From: CAVROP01 sp050008495
GTDB taxonomy: Bacteria > Acidobacteriota > Terriglobia > UBA7540
Direction: 5' to 3'
Assembly (NCBI GenBank): GCA_050008495.1
Contig: JBEKMN010000010.1
Location: 1 to 64,000 of the forward strand
Length of the DNA stretch: 64,000 nucleotides
Below, in pieces: positions 22,995-30,697 of this stretch (position 1 is its first letter; each line of letters starts with the position of its first letter). The position numbers and the translations under genes were made by a program. Under the pieces are notes generated by a model that ran no database searches, had not been told where the DNA came from, and worked only from the letters and a program-made list of their open reading frames with translations.

Positions 22995-23369
22995 TTGGCG
23001 TCTCAAACTTTTCCCAAGAGTTCCCGGTTGCTGCGTCGAGGCGAGTTTCGGCGAGTCTATGACGAAGGGCGTCGCCGAAGCGCCTCACTGTGCACGGTCT
23101 TTGTGCGGCCCAACGGCCTTCCCCAATCTCGCTTGGGGGTCACCACGCCAACGCGGCTGGGGAATGCCGTGCTGCGCAATCGACTAAAGCGCCGTTTGCG
23201 AGAGGTGTTCCGCCGTCACCGCGCACGACTGCCGGGCGGCTGGGACATACTGGTTAATCCCCGCGAGCCGGTGGCGACAGTCCCGTTTCGGAGTTTGGAA
23301 GGGGAGTTGTTGCGGCTTTTCCCGAGCCAGCCTCCTCCGGGAATGTCCGAGGAGTTGCGTGCTCAGTGA
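22995..23369 (+). CDS. rnpA: Ribonuclease P protein component
   Basis: 124 aa, basic, starting with TTG at 22995. Characteristic RnpA features: LLRRGEFRRVYDEGRRRSA, LGVTTPTRLGNAVLRNRLKR with the conserved RNR-x-KR helix, and VNPREP. It binds the 5' leader of pre-tRNA together with the RNase P RNA. Its stop overlaps the GTG start of yidD by 4 bases. The C-terminal PSQPPPGMSEELRAQ is an ordinary variable tail. Confidence 0.95.
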   Translation: MASQTFPKSSRLLRRGEFRRVYDEGRRRSASLCTVFVRPNGLPQSRLGVTTPTRLGNAVLRNRLKRRLREVFRRHRARLPGGWDILVNPREPVATVPFRSLEGELLRLFPSQPPPGMSEELRAQ

Positions 23370-23575
23370 AGTTCATTACGCTAGCTTTGATCAGGTTCTA
23401 CCAGGCTTGCCTTTCTCCGGCCTTTCCGTCGGCTTGCCGTTTCTACCCGTCCTGCTCAACCTACGCGTATGAAGCGGTTGAAAAGTGGGGGGCCTGGCGC
23501 GGAGTTCGTATAGCGCTTGGGCGGCTCCTGCGGTGCCGGCCGTATGGTGGACACGGCATTGACCCGGTGCCTTGA
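23366..23575 (+). CDS. yidD: Membrane protein insertion efficiency factor YidD
   Basis: 69 aa with the family core: LIRFYQACLSP, CRFYPSCSTYAYEAVEKWGA and RLLRCRPYGGHGIDPVP. Begins with GTG overlapping the rnpA stop (GTGA). Peripheral inner-membrane protein assisting the YidC insertase encoded just downstream. A GTAGGGGCG palindrome separates it from yidC. Confidence 0.95.
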   Translation: MKFITLALIRFYQACLSPAFPSACRFYPSCSTYAYEAVEKWGAWRGVRIALGRLLRCRPYGGHGIDPVP

Positions 23576-23580
23576 AGGGC

Positions 23581-23633
23581 GTAGGGGCGGCCCTTGTGGC
23601 CGCCCTTGGGCAACCACAAGGGTTGCCCCTACG
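23581..23633. repeat. GTAGGGGCG-family palindromic repeat between yidD and yidC
   Basis: GTAGGGGCGGCCCTTGTGG pairs with CCACAAGGGTTGCCCCTAC. It begins 5 bases after the yidD stop and ends 20 bases before the yidC start, interrupting an otherwise tightly packed operon. The hairpin could attenuate or process the mRNA. Confidence 0.8.
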
Positions 23634-23653
23634 ACCGGATTAGAGGATTTAAG

Positions 23654-25345
23654 GTGGACCAAGAAAAGCGGGTGCTGGCGGCATTCGCACTCTCCTTCTT
23701 AATGCTCATGCTCTGGCGGGCGTTCTTTGTCAAAGAACCGCCGCCCAAGCCATCTGCCAAGTCCAATCCTGCCGTGGCAACTCAGCCGACTCCTGAGAAG
23801 CCGTCGGCTACCACTGCCGCTCCAGGCCCTGCCGTTCCTCCCACGCTGCCGGTTGTAGAAGGAAGCAAGGCGGAGGACATTGTCGTTGAAAACGACCTTT
23901 ACAAGGTGACCTTCTCCACGCGCGGAGCCGTAGCGGAGAACTGGATCCTGAAGAGGTATCGCGACGCCAAGGAAGCCCCCTTGGATCTCATCGACGACGA
24001 GGCGTGCGGGAAGCTCGGCTTTCCGATGAGCCTCAAAATCGCCGATGGCGAACTGTCGAACAAGCTGAACTCCGCGCTGTATGTGGCCACCCCCGCCGGG
24101 GCAGCACTGAAGCCGCCCGTCAAGCTTGAGTTCAGCTACAGCGATGGCAGAGTACAGGCGCGCAAGGTTTTCAGTTTCGAGACGGGTTATGACATTCACG
24201 CCGAGGTGCGCGTCGCTGAAGGAGGCCATTACCTTCCTGTCGACGTGACTTGGCCGGGTGGGTTCGGCGATCACTCCTTGGCGCCGGCGATAATCAATAC
24301 CTATGCCATGGGTGTTTACGGTTCCATCGGCGATCTGACCACGGTGGCACAACGGAAACTAAGCGGCGACCGGTCCGTACCCTCGCCGCTTCAGCTCGCG
24401 GGCCTCGAGGATCGCTACTTTGCCGGAATCTTCCTGCCCAATTCCCCGGATGAGACATTCAAGCTCGGTCGGCAGACCTGGACTCCTACGGATTGGAGCG
24501 GAAAAGATTCCGACAAGCCCAGCCCCATCTTCGCGCAGTTAGGAGAGGAAAGGGAAAAGCCCTTGGCATTTCGGATGTTCGTAGGGCCAAAGAACCTCGA
24601 CGTGCTGCGCGCAGAAAGTCCCCCGCTGGACTCACTGGTTGACTTCGGATGGTTTGCCTTTGTCGCCAAACCTCTATTCCTCGGGCTGCGCTACATTCAC
24701 GACCACTGGGCGCACAATTACGGCTGGGCGATTGTGATTCTGACCGTTCTCATCAACTTCGCCATGTTTCCACTGAAATTGAAGAGCATCCGTTCGGCAC
24801 AGGAAATGCAGCGCATTGCACCGTTGGTTAAGAGCATTCAGGATAAATACAAGAACGTAAAGTTCAACGACCCGAAGAAGTCGCGGATGAACGAGGAGAT
24901 GATGGGTCTCTACAAGGAGCATGGCGTTAACCCCTTGGGCGGGTGTTTGCCGATGGCGCTCCAACTCCCCTTTCTTTATGGCTTTTATCGGGTGCTCGAC
25001 CTGCCCATCGAACTGCGTCACGCTCCCTGGATCTGGTGGATCAAGGACCTTTCGGCGCCGGATAAGTTCCATCCCTTTGGCTTTCCGCTTCCAATTCTGC
25101 CCACCTTGATGGTCATCAGCATGTTCATTATGCAGAAAATGACTCCCGTGGCGACCGCTGATCCCTCCCAACAGCGCATGATGATGATCATGCCGCTCTT
25201 TCTCGGCGTTATGTTCTATAATCTCGCCAGCGGCCTGAATCTATATTTCCTGACTGCCAATATTGTTGGGGTTATACAGCAATTGCTGATCAACAAATTG
25301 ATGCCCATGCCTCAGACTCCCGTCCCTGCGGCACGCTCGAAGTGA
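23654..25345 (+). CDS. yidC: Membrane protein insertase YidC
   Basis: 563 aa from GTG at 23654 (MDQEKRVLAAFALSFLMLML, first TM helix), preceded by GAGG. A proline-rich linker leads into the periplasmic beta-sandwich domain (about residues 75-340), then the five-TM insertase core: HNYGWAIVILTVLINFAMFP with the conserved basic residues nearby (KLKSIRSAQEMQ), GGCLPMALQLPFLYGFYRVL, and LNLYFLTANIVGVIQQ. Full length for a Gram-negative YidC. The stop overlaps the next start (GTGA). The longer frame from 23594 would translate the repeat and is rejected. Confidence 0.96.
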   Translation: MDQEKRVLAAFALSFLMLMLWRAFFVKEPPPKPSAKSNPAVATQPTPEKPSATTAAPGPAVPPTLPVVEGSKAEDIVVENDLYKVTFSTRGAVAENWILKRYRDAKEAPLDLIDDEACGKLGFPMSLKIADGELSNKLNSALYVATPAGAALKPPVKLEFSYSDGRVQARKVFSFETGYDIHAEVRVAEGGHYLPVDVTWPGGFGDHSLAPAIINTYAMGVYGSIGDLTTVAQRKLSGDRSVPSPLQLAGLEDRYFAGIFLPNSPDETFKLGRQTWTPTDWSGKDSDKPSPIFAQLGEEREKPLAFRMFVGPKNLDVLRAESPPLDSLVDFGWFAFVAKPLFLGLRYIHDHWAHNYGWAIVILTVLINFAMFPLKLKSIRSAQEMQRIAPLVKSIQDKYKNVKFNDPKKSRMNEEMMGLYKEHGVNPLGGCLPMALQLPFLYGFYRVLDLPIELRHAPWIWWIKDLSAPDKFHPFGFPLPILPTLMVISMFIMQKMTPVATADPSQQRMMMIMPLFLGVMFYNLASGLNLYFLTANIVGVIQQLLINKLMPMPQTPVPAARSK

Positions 25346-25875
25346 AAGGCTGGTCTTCAATGGACTCGCAGAACAGCGAACAGACTCCGGTTCATCCCCT
25401 GGACAGCTATGTCGAGCCGATTAACGCGCTGCTGAAGAAGATCCTCCCGCAGGGTGGGTTTGCGCTTTCCTTTGCAGTCCACCACCTGCCTCAGGACACA
25501 GCCGAGGAAGACTCGCCCGAGTATGTGATCGACTTTAAGGGCGCAGATGCCGACCTTCTCTTAGAACGGAACGGGGCCCTGCTCGAGGCCTTGGAGCACG
25601 TCGTCCTTAAAGCCGTGCGTTTGCGGGAAGAATCCCTGCGCAAGTTCGCCTTCGACTGCCAAGACTGGCGACGGCTGCGCATTGAAGAATTAAAACTCAC
25701 GGCACAGGTCGCCGCCGAGCGGGTCCTGGAGAGCGGCGATCCCTTCCCCTTGAGCCCCATGTCCCCGCGCGAGAGACGGATCATTCATCTGGCGCTAAGA
25801 GACCAGCCGAAGATCCGCACGGTCAGTGAAGGCGTAGGGCCCGAACGCCATATTGTAATTATGCCCATCCGGTGA
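25342..25875 (+). CDS. khpB: KH/R3H-domain RNA-binding protein (Jag/KhpB-like)
   Basis: 177 aa (GTG start overlapping the yidC stop; ATG at 25360 also possible). The middle contains a KH-like region (LLLERNGALLEALEHVVLKA), and the C-terminus an R3H domain: MSPRERRIIHLALRDQPKIRT followed by VGPERHIVIMP. The N-terminal Jag domain of Firmicutes proteins is absent. Family members bind RNA and influence cell-envelope synthesis. The yidC-khpB-mnmE order is conserved in many phyla. Confidence 0.9.
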   Translation: MKGWSSMDSQNSEQTPVHPLDSYVEPINALLKKILPQGGFALSFAVHHLPQDTAEEDSPEYVIDFKGADADLLLERNGALLEALEHVVLKAVRLREESLRKFAFDCQDWRRLRIEELKLTAQVAAERVLESGDPFPLSPMSPRERRIIHLALRDQPKIRTVSEGVGPERHIVIMPIR

Positions 25876-25887
25876 TCTCGCGATTGC

Positions 25888-27252
25888 ATGTCCCACGACG
25901 ACACCATCGTGGCGGTTGCCACACCGCCGGGCCGCGGCGGCCTTGGGGTAGTGCGCTTGTCGGGGAGCCAGTCGGTCGATATCGCCACCCGCCTCATCCG
26001 CTTCTCCAAGCTGCCGCTTGAAACCCGGCGGATCATGCTGGGCGAATTCTGCGACCCGCAAGGTGGCAAAGTCCTGGACCAGGTGGTGGTCAGTTACTTC
26101 CGGCGCCCTCATTCCTATACCGCGGAAGACGTCGTCGAAATTTCCTGCCATGGCGCTCCGATAATCCTCCGCTATCTGGTGGAGTGCTGCCTTCGGCTGG
26201 GAGCGCGTGTGGCCGAGCCGGGCGAGTTCACACTGCGAGCATTTCTCAACGGGCGCATCGACTTGACACAGGCGGAAGCGGTCCGGGATCTCATTGAGTC
26301 GCGCACGCTCTATCAAGCCCGCGTGGCCGCGCAACAACTCGAAGGCGCGGTCTCGGCTCGCCTAAAACCGCACAAGCAGGTTCTGCTCGAACTCATCGCC
26401 AGGCTGGAGGCCGGCATCGACTTCGCCGAGGACGATGTGGCCGTTATGGAATCGCAGGAGATACTCTCGCGCCTTGACCGGCTCCGCGGCGATCTCGAGG
26501 CACTGGTGCAGGGCTACGAATACGGCAGAATCGTTCGCGAGGGAGTGAGCCTGGCCATCGTGGGCCGCCCCAATGTCGGCAAGTCGAGCCTGTTCAATTG
26601 CCTCCTCAATGAAGAACGGGCCATTGTGACTTCGACTCCGGGGACCACCCGCGATCTGGTGTCCGAAACGGCTAGTCTTGGGGGTATCCCGTTGCGCTTC
26701 GTGGATACGGCGGGCATCCGCCACACGGAGGATGAGGTGGAAAAGATCGGCGTGGAACGGTCCCTCCAGGCCATCGCCGATTCCGACTTGCGGCTTCTGG
26801 TGGTCGACGCTTCCGAAGGATGGAGCGATGCGGATTCCAATTTGCTGAACAAGCTGCGACCGCTGGGCGCCCTGCTCGTGGCCTGCAATAAATCGGATCT
26901 TCCCTCAAAAATCACGGGGGCAGAGCTGGAATTGACCCCGGCCGTTTGGACCTCCGCCTTAACCGGCGAGGGAATTCCCGAGCTTAGAACGAAAATCCTG
27001 GAGATCGCAGCGCCTTCGCGCGAGCAGGGCACAGAGGGCGAATTCCTCACCAACTTGCGTCATCAGCAACTTCTCAAGGATTCGCTTCAGGCGCTCGCCA
27101 GGGCACGGCCCGCGACAGAGCAACACGTCCCGCACGAGATGCTTTTGCTCGACCTTTACGAAGCGCTTCGCCCCCTCGATCAAATCACCGGCGCCACCTA
27201 CGTGGACGACGTGTTGGATATCATCTTCTCGACGTTTTGCGTGGGGAAATGA
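25888..27252 (+). CDS. mnmE: tRNA modification GTPase MnmE (TrmE)
   Basis: 454 aa. N-terminal folate-binding domain (DTIVAVATPPGRGGLGVVRL), central helical domain, inserted G domain with G1 GRPNVGKSS (226-234), G2 TTRD, G3 DTAG, G4 NKSD, and the invariant C-terminal FCVGK (FC[IV]GK, the formyl-transfer cysteine). With MnmG it makes the cmnm5 group on U34 of tRNAs. It closes the rpmH block; a palindromic repeat follows. mnmG is not in the window. Confidence 0.97.
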   Translation: MSHDDTIVAVATPPGRGGLGVVRLSGSQSVDIATRLIRFSKLPLETRRIMLGEFCDPQGGKVLDQVVVSYFRRPHSYTAEDVVEISCHGAPIILRYLVECCLRLGARVAEPGEFTLRAFLNGRIDLTQAEAVRDLIESRTLYQARVAAQQLEGAVSARLKPHKQVLLELIARLEAGIDFAEDDVAVMESQEILSRLDRLRGDLEALVQGYEYGRIVREGVSLAIVGRPNVGKSSLFNCLLNEERAIVTSTPGTTRDLVSETASLGGIPLRFVDTAGIRHTEDEVEKIGVERSLQAIADSDLRLLVVDASEGWSDADSNLLNKLRPLGALLVACNKSDLPSKITGAELELTPAVWTSALTGEGIPELRTKILEIAAPSREQGTEGEFLTNLRHQQLLKDSLQALARARPATEQHVPHEMLLLDLYEALRPLDQITGATYVDDVLDIIFSTFCVGK

Positions 27253-27278
27253 GCCGGGCGCGAACTTTCCCTTCACAT

Positions 27279-27384
27279 GTCATTCTGAGCGAAGCGAAGA
27301 ATCTCTGCAGTTCGCCGGACAAGGGCAAGCGGAGCGGAACTACCGGGATTCTTCGCCCGCAAACGCGGCGGGCTCAGAATGACA
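27279..27384. repeat. GTCATTCTGAGCGAAGC-type inverted repeat
   Basis: TGTCATTCTGAGCGAAGCG at the left is matched by CTTCGCCCG ... GGCTCAGAATGACA at the right. The right arm overlaps the end of the methyltransferase gene and provides its stop codon (TTC TGA on the minus strand, 27376-27374). Confidence 0.8.
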
Positions 27385-28243
27385 GGCATTGGGGTTGAAA
27401 TGCAGCCAACCGGGGGATGCCTCGCTCCGCCATCTTGAAGAAGACGGGATCGATTTCAACCCCCACGCTGTCGTATCCGACAGCCATCGCGGCCGCGATC
27501 GTCGAGCCTCCGCCCATGAACGGGTCAAGCACCACTCCTTCCCCGAGCGGAAGCGAGGCGCGAACGATCTGGCGCATGAAGGCTTGCGGCTTGAGAGACG
27601 GATGCGGCGCAATGGCGCGCTCTTGGGGCCGTGTTGGCGCGGAGGGAATGACATCTTCGAATGGCCGCTCCTGTGATCGTCGTCGAAGCCCGCCCGTCTT
27701 CCACTTGCGCAAGTTGTCCTGGACGCGCCCTTCACAGGGCTTTCGAAACACTCCCCACGGCTCCCAGCAGGATCGCGGCATCACCGTCACGCCGGCGAAC
27801 TCGTCGTGGGCGTTCTTGGGCCTGTCACCGCCGCGAAGAGTTTTCACCAGGCGGATGATCTCACCACGCTTCTCGAAGCCGGCGTCCACGAGTGGTTGAT
27901 AGACAAGATGCGAGAGGAGGGGATTGGCAGCCATCAGCAGGTGGCCGCCCGGCACGAGGATCCGAACGGCCCGCTGGGCAAAGCTCAGGAAGAAACTGCG
28001 CAGCTTGTCGCGATCCTGCTCGGTCAAAACCGTGAACCGCGGCACCGGGCTGCGCTTGCACCCGTCGAAGGAAGGCGGAATGCGCCACACCCCGCCCTTA
28101 CCTTTTCGCAGCTTTTCTTTCTCGAACCCCGTGTACTCTTTCAGGCCATACGGCGGGTCGGTCACGATGGCGTGGAAAGCAGACTCGGCGTGGCGATCCA
28201 TCCAGGCGAGGCAATCTTGGTTGAAGATGGTATACCGGGCCAT
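27374..28243 (-). CDS. Orphan DNA methyltransferase (beta-class N6-adenine/N4-cytosine)
   Basis: 289 aa from the ATG at 28243. Motif IV DPPY is at residues 29-32, and the SAM-binding motif I, DPFMGGGSTIAAAMAVGYDS followed by VGVEID, is near the C-terminus; this order (IV ... target recognition ... X-I) defines the beta class. DPPY predicts adenine-N6 or cytosine-N4 methylation; the target site cannot be read. No restriction endonuclease gene is next to it, so it is a solitary (regulatory or protective) methylase. The C-terminus (QCLSF) and stop are encoded by a dispersed repeat, so the natural end may have been altered. Confidence 0.9.
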   Translation of the reverse strand: MARYTIFNQDCLAWMDRHAESAFHAIVTDPPYGLKEYTGFEKEKLRKGKGGVWRIPPSFDGCKRSPVPRFTVLTEQDRDKLRSFFLSFAQRAVRILVPGGHLLMAANPLLSHLVYQPLVDAGFEKRGEIIRLVKTLRGGDRPKNAHDEFAGVTVMPRSCWEPWGVFRKPCEGRVQDNLRKWKTGGLRRRSQERPFEDVIPSAPTRPQERAIAPHPSLKPQAFMRQIVRASLPLGEGVVLDPFMGGGSTIAAAMAVGYDSVGVEIDPVFFKMAERGIPRLAAFQPQCLSF

Positions 28244-28313
28244 CACGATTGAGGAAGATACGTGAAGAGACCATGCCTTGGCAAGCTGCGTGGGAGTCCG
28301 CAAGCCCGGGATT

Positions 28314-28350
28314 GTTGCGCAGGAGCGGCCACAAGGGCCGCCCCTGCAAC
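28314..28350. repeat. GTAGGGGCG-family palindromic repeat
   Basis: GTTGCGCAGGAGCGGCC, ACAA, GGGCCGCCCCTGCAAC: imperfect palindrome in the 120-base gap between sodA and the methyltransferase gene. Confidence 0.7.
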
Positions 28351-28363
28351 TGTTTCACCCGGC

Positions 28364-28975
28364 TTATTTCACGGCGTTGAATCGCTTCTCGATTTCAGCC
28401 CAATTGACCACGTTCCACCAGGCGGTGATGTATTCGGCGCGGCGGTTCTGGTACTTGAGATAGTAGGCGTGCTCCCACACGTCTAGACCGAAGACGGGAT
28501 ACTTGCCTTCCATCACGGGGCTGTCCTGATTGGCGGTGGAATAGATGTCGAGCTTTCCGCCTTGCGCGGTCAGCCACGCCCAGCCTGAGCCGAAGCGTCC
28601 GAGGGCGGCAGCCGTGAATTTCTCTTTGAACTGATCGAAACTGCCGAAAGTGCTCTGAAGGGCCTGCGCCAGGTGGCCACCGGGTTGTCCACCAGCTTTG
28701 GGCGCCATAATCTGCCAGAACATGGAATGGTTAATATGGCCGCCGCCATTGTTGCGTACGGCCGTGCGGATGTTCTCCGGAACGATGGCGCAGCCGTTGG
28801 CCAGCAGTTCCTCAACGGTCTTGCCGGCCAGGTTGGGCGCCGACTCGAGTGCCTTATTCAAGTTCGTAACGTAAGTCCCATGGTGCTTGCCATGGTGAAT
28901 CTCCATGGTCGTTTTATCGACGGAGGGTTCCAGCGCGTCAAAAGCGTAGGGCAGCGGCGGAAGAGTAAACGGCAT
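28364..28975 (-). CDS. sodA: Superoxide dismutase, Mn-type
   Basis: 203 aa Fe/Mn SOD. Metal ligands: H27 (MEIHHGKHH), H83 (GGGHINHSMFW) and the Asp/His pair of DVWEHAYYL. The glycine at GGG before HINH together with the glutamine in STANQDSPVM is the Mn-enzyme pattern (Fe enzymes place that glutamine in the earlier segment). It converts superoxide to H2O2 and O2; no signal peptide, so cytosolic. Perfect AAGGAG 5 bases before the ATG. Monocistronic. Confidence 0.95.
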   Translation of the reverse strand: MPFTLPPLPYAFDALEPSVDKTTMEIHHGKHHGTYVTNLNKALESAPNLAGKTVEELLANGCAIVPENIRTAVRNNGGGHINHSMFWQIMAPKAGGQPGGHLAQALQSTFGSFDQFKEKFTAAALGRFGSGWAWLTAQGGKLDIYSTANQDSPVMEGKYPVFGLDVWEHAYYLKYQNRRAEYITAWWNVVNWAEIEKRFNAVK

Positions 28976-29057
28976 AGAAGCTCCTTTTTGAGTTTAATTG
29001 AAAATACCTTGTCCCCAATGAATTGGATGCAGGGAGGCGGAGAAATGACTCAACTGT

Positions 29058-29220
29058 AGGAGTCAGGATTCAGGAGTCAGGAGAAACCGCCTTCGGGACA
29101 GACTCTGTCGCACCGCGATACTGTTGGCCCTACACGAAGCAGTGAACAAAACCCAGAAGGCATATAGAATGAATCGGGAGCCGCAATTCTGCCTCCTGAC
29201 TTCTGCCTCCTGACTCCTGC
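29058..29220. repeat. Word-repeat element (AGGAGTCAGGATTC type)
   Basis: Left arm AGGAGTCAGGATTCAGG, AGTCAGGAG; core of about 110 bases; right arm CTGCCTCCTGACTTC, TGCCTCCTGACTCCTGC, the inverse of the left words. It fills most of the divergent spacer 28976-29257, which shows no other feature. Confidence 0.8.
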
Positions 29221-29257
29221 TTTTGTGGCATAATTCCAAGTTTCCTAGGAGGCGTTC

Positions 29258-30502
29258 ATGGCCACGCTCGACATCGCTTGGGTGCGGAGCCAGTTCCCTG
29301 CTCTGGCCGTACAAGTGAATCGCAGACCGGCAGTCTATTTCGACGGCCCGGGCGGCACGCAAGTTCCACAACGCGTCATCGATGCGATGCGTGATTACTT
29401 GATGAACTCCAACGCCAACACCCACGGTGCGTTTTTGACCAGCCGACGGAGTGATGAGGTTATCGCGGGTGCACACACCGCATTGGCTGATTTGCTAGGG
29501 TGCGACGCTGACGAGGTGATTTTCGGACCGAACATGACGACTCTGACTTTCAGCCTCAGCCGTGCCTTGGGGCGAGAATTCGGGCCCGGCGACGAGTTGG
29601 TGGTCACGCGCCTGGACCACGACGGGAACGTAGCGCCCTGGTGGGCGCTCGAAGAACGTGGCTGCCGGGTGCGTTTCGTGGATATCAACCCCTCGGACTG
29701 CACGTTGGACATGGCCGATCTCGAACGGCAGATCACCCCGCGCACCCGGCTGGTGGCGGTGGGCTACGCTTCCAATGCCGTGGGAACCATCAACCATGTG
29801 CAGGAAATCACTCGCCTGGCGCATGCCGTCGGCGCGCTGGTTTACATCGACGCGGTCCATTACGCCCCCCACGGCCCTATCGACGTCCGCCGCCTCGCGT
29901 GCGATTTCCTGGCCTGCTCGCCCTATAAGTTCTTTGGGCCGCATTCCGGCGCGCTCTACGGTAAGCGCGAACATCTTGCCCGTTTACGGCCTTACAAGGT
30001 CCGCCCGGCCCCGGAGGTCAATCCCTTCCGCTGGGAAACGGGCACGCAGAACCACGAAGGACAGGCAGGCATTCTTGCTGCCGTCGACTACCTGGCGGAA
30101 CTTGGCCGGCGCGCCTCGCCCTCGGTCAGGTCGCGCCGAGCCGCGCTACTGGCTGCGTACGATGTGATTCGCCCTTATGAACGCAGCTTGGCAGAACGGC
30201 TTATTAAGGGACTGCTGGCCATTCCCGGCCTCACATTCTACGGAATCAAGGAGGCTGCGCGAGGCGCTGAGCGCGTGCCGACGGTAGCGATTCGTATCTC
30301 GGGCCGCACTCCGCGCGAACTGGCAAGCTGCCTCGGTGAGCGTGGGATTTTCACCTGGGACGGCGACTACTACGCGCGTAACCTGAGCGAGCGGTTGGGA
30401 GTCGAGCCTACCGGCGGCATGTTGCGCATCGGCCTCGTGCATTACAACACGCCGGAAGAAGTTGACAGGGCTCTCGAGGCGTTTAACGAGGTCGGCAGGT
30501 AG
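29258..30502 (+). CDS. Class V aminotransferase, cysteine-desulfurase-like (VC1184 type)
   Basis: 414 aa PLP enzyme. The fold-type I landmarks are present: YFDGPGGTQVPQRVIDAM, NANTHGAF, VYIDAVHYAPHG (Asp that contacts the PLP ring) and the Schiff-base lysine in CSPYKFFGPHSG. The region that in SufS carries the catalytic cysteine (RTGHHCA-like) reads GIFTWDGDYYA here, with no cysteine, so sulfur transfer from cysteine is unlikely. The sequence resembles the 'cysteine desulfurase-like protein' subgroup. AGGAGG lies 5 bases before the ATG. The last codons and the stop (GGC AGG TAG GCAG) belong to a word repeat. Confidence 0.85.
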   Translation: MATLDIAWVRSQFPALAVQVNRRPAVYFDGPGGTQVPQRVIDAMRDYLMNSNANTHGAFLTSRRSDEVIAGAHTALADLLGCDADEVIFGPNMTTLTFSLSRALGREFGPGDELVVTRLDHDGNVAPWWALEERGCRVRFVDINPSDCTLDMADLERQITPRTRLVAVGYASNAVGTINHVQEITRLAHAVGALVYIDAVHYAPHGPIDVRRLACDFLACSPYKFFGPHSGALYGKREHLARLRPYKVRPAPEVNPFRWETGTQNHEGQAGILAAVDYLAELGRRASPSVRSRRAALLAAYDVIRPYERSLAERLIKGLLAIPGLTFYGIKEAARGAERVPTVAIRISGRTPRELASCLGERGIFTWDGDYYARNLSERLGVEPTGGMLRIGLVHYNTPEEVDRALEAFNEVGR

Positions 30503-30683
30503 GCAGATCGGCAGGTCGGCAGATGGGCAGATCGGCAGGTGGGCAGGTCGGCAGATCGGGAGACCGGAAGTCGGGCGACTCTTAGGAGCATCGCGAAGAA
30601 CGAATCAGCAGGTGTGCCAACGCCGTTCAGTCAGCACTAGCTTTTCCCCGACTGCCGATCTGCCGACCTGCCGATCTGCCCAC
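30491..30683. repeat. Word-repeat element (GGCAGATCGGCAGGTC type), copy 1
   Basis: Left arm: about ten tandem-like units such as GGCAGATCGGCAGGTC, beginning inside the upstream gene. Core of about 100 bases starting CGACTCTTAGGAGCATCGCG and ending CACTAGCTTTTCCCC. Right arm: GACTGCCGATCTGCCGACC inverted units. The same core, inverted, occurs at 32467-32627. Confidence 0.85.
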
Positions 30684-30697
30684 CGAAAGAGGTGACT

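Noticed and set aside
22700..23000. Replication origin upstream of rpmH
   Set aside because: No dnaA or dnaN gene and no cluster of TTATCCACA boxes; the single perfect box at 60864-60872 lies inside the TonB receptor gene.
29258..30502. Naming the class V aminotransferase as sufS
   Set aside because: The catalytic cysteine loop is missing and no suf genes are adjacent.
30491..30683. Regular-looking repeats (GGCAGATC arrays and GTCCGTTGTC arrays at 10433, 14945, 34168) as a CRISPR array
   Set aside because: The units are short, vary in length and sequence, have no unique spacers of constant size, and no cas gene is present.
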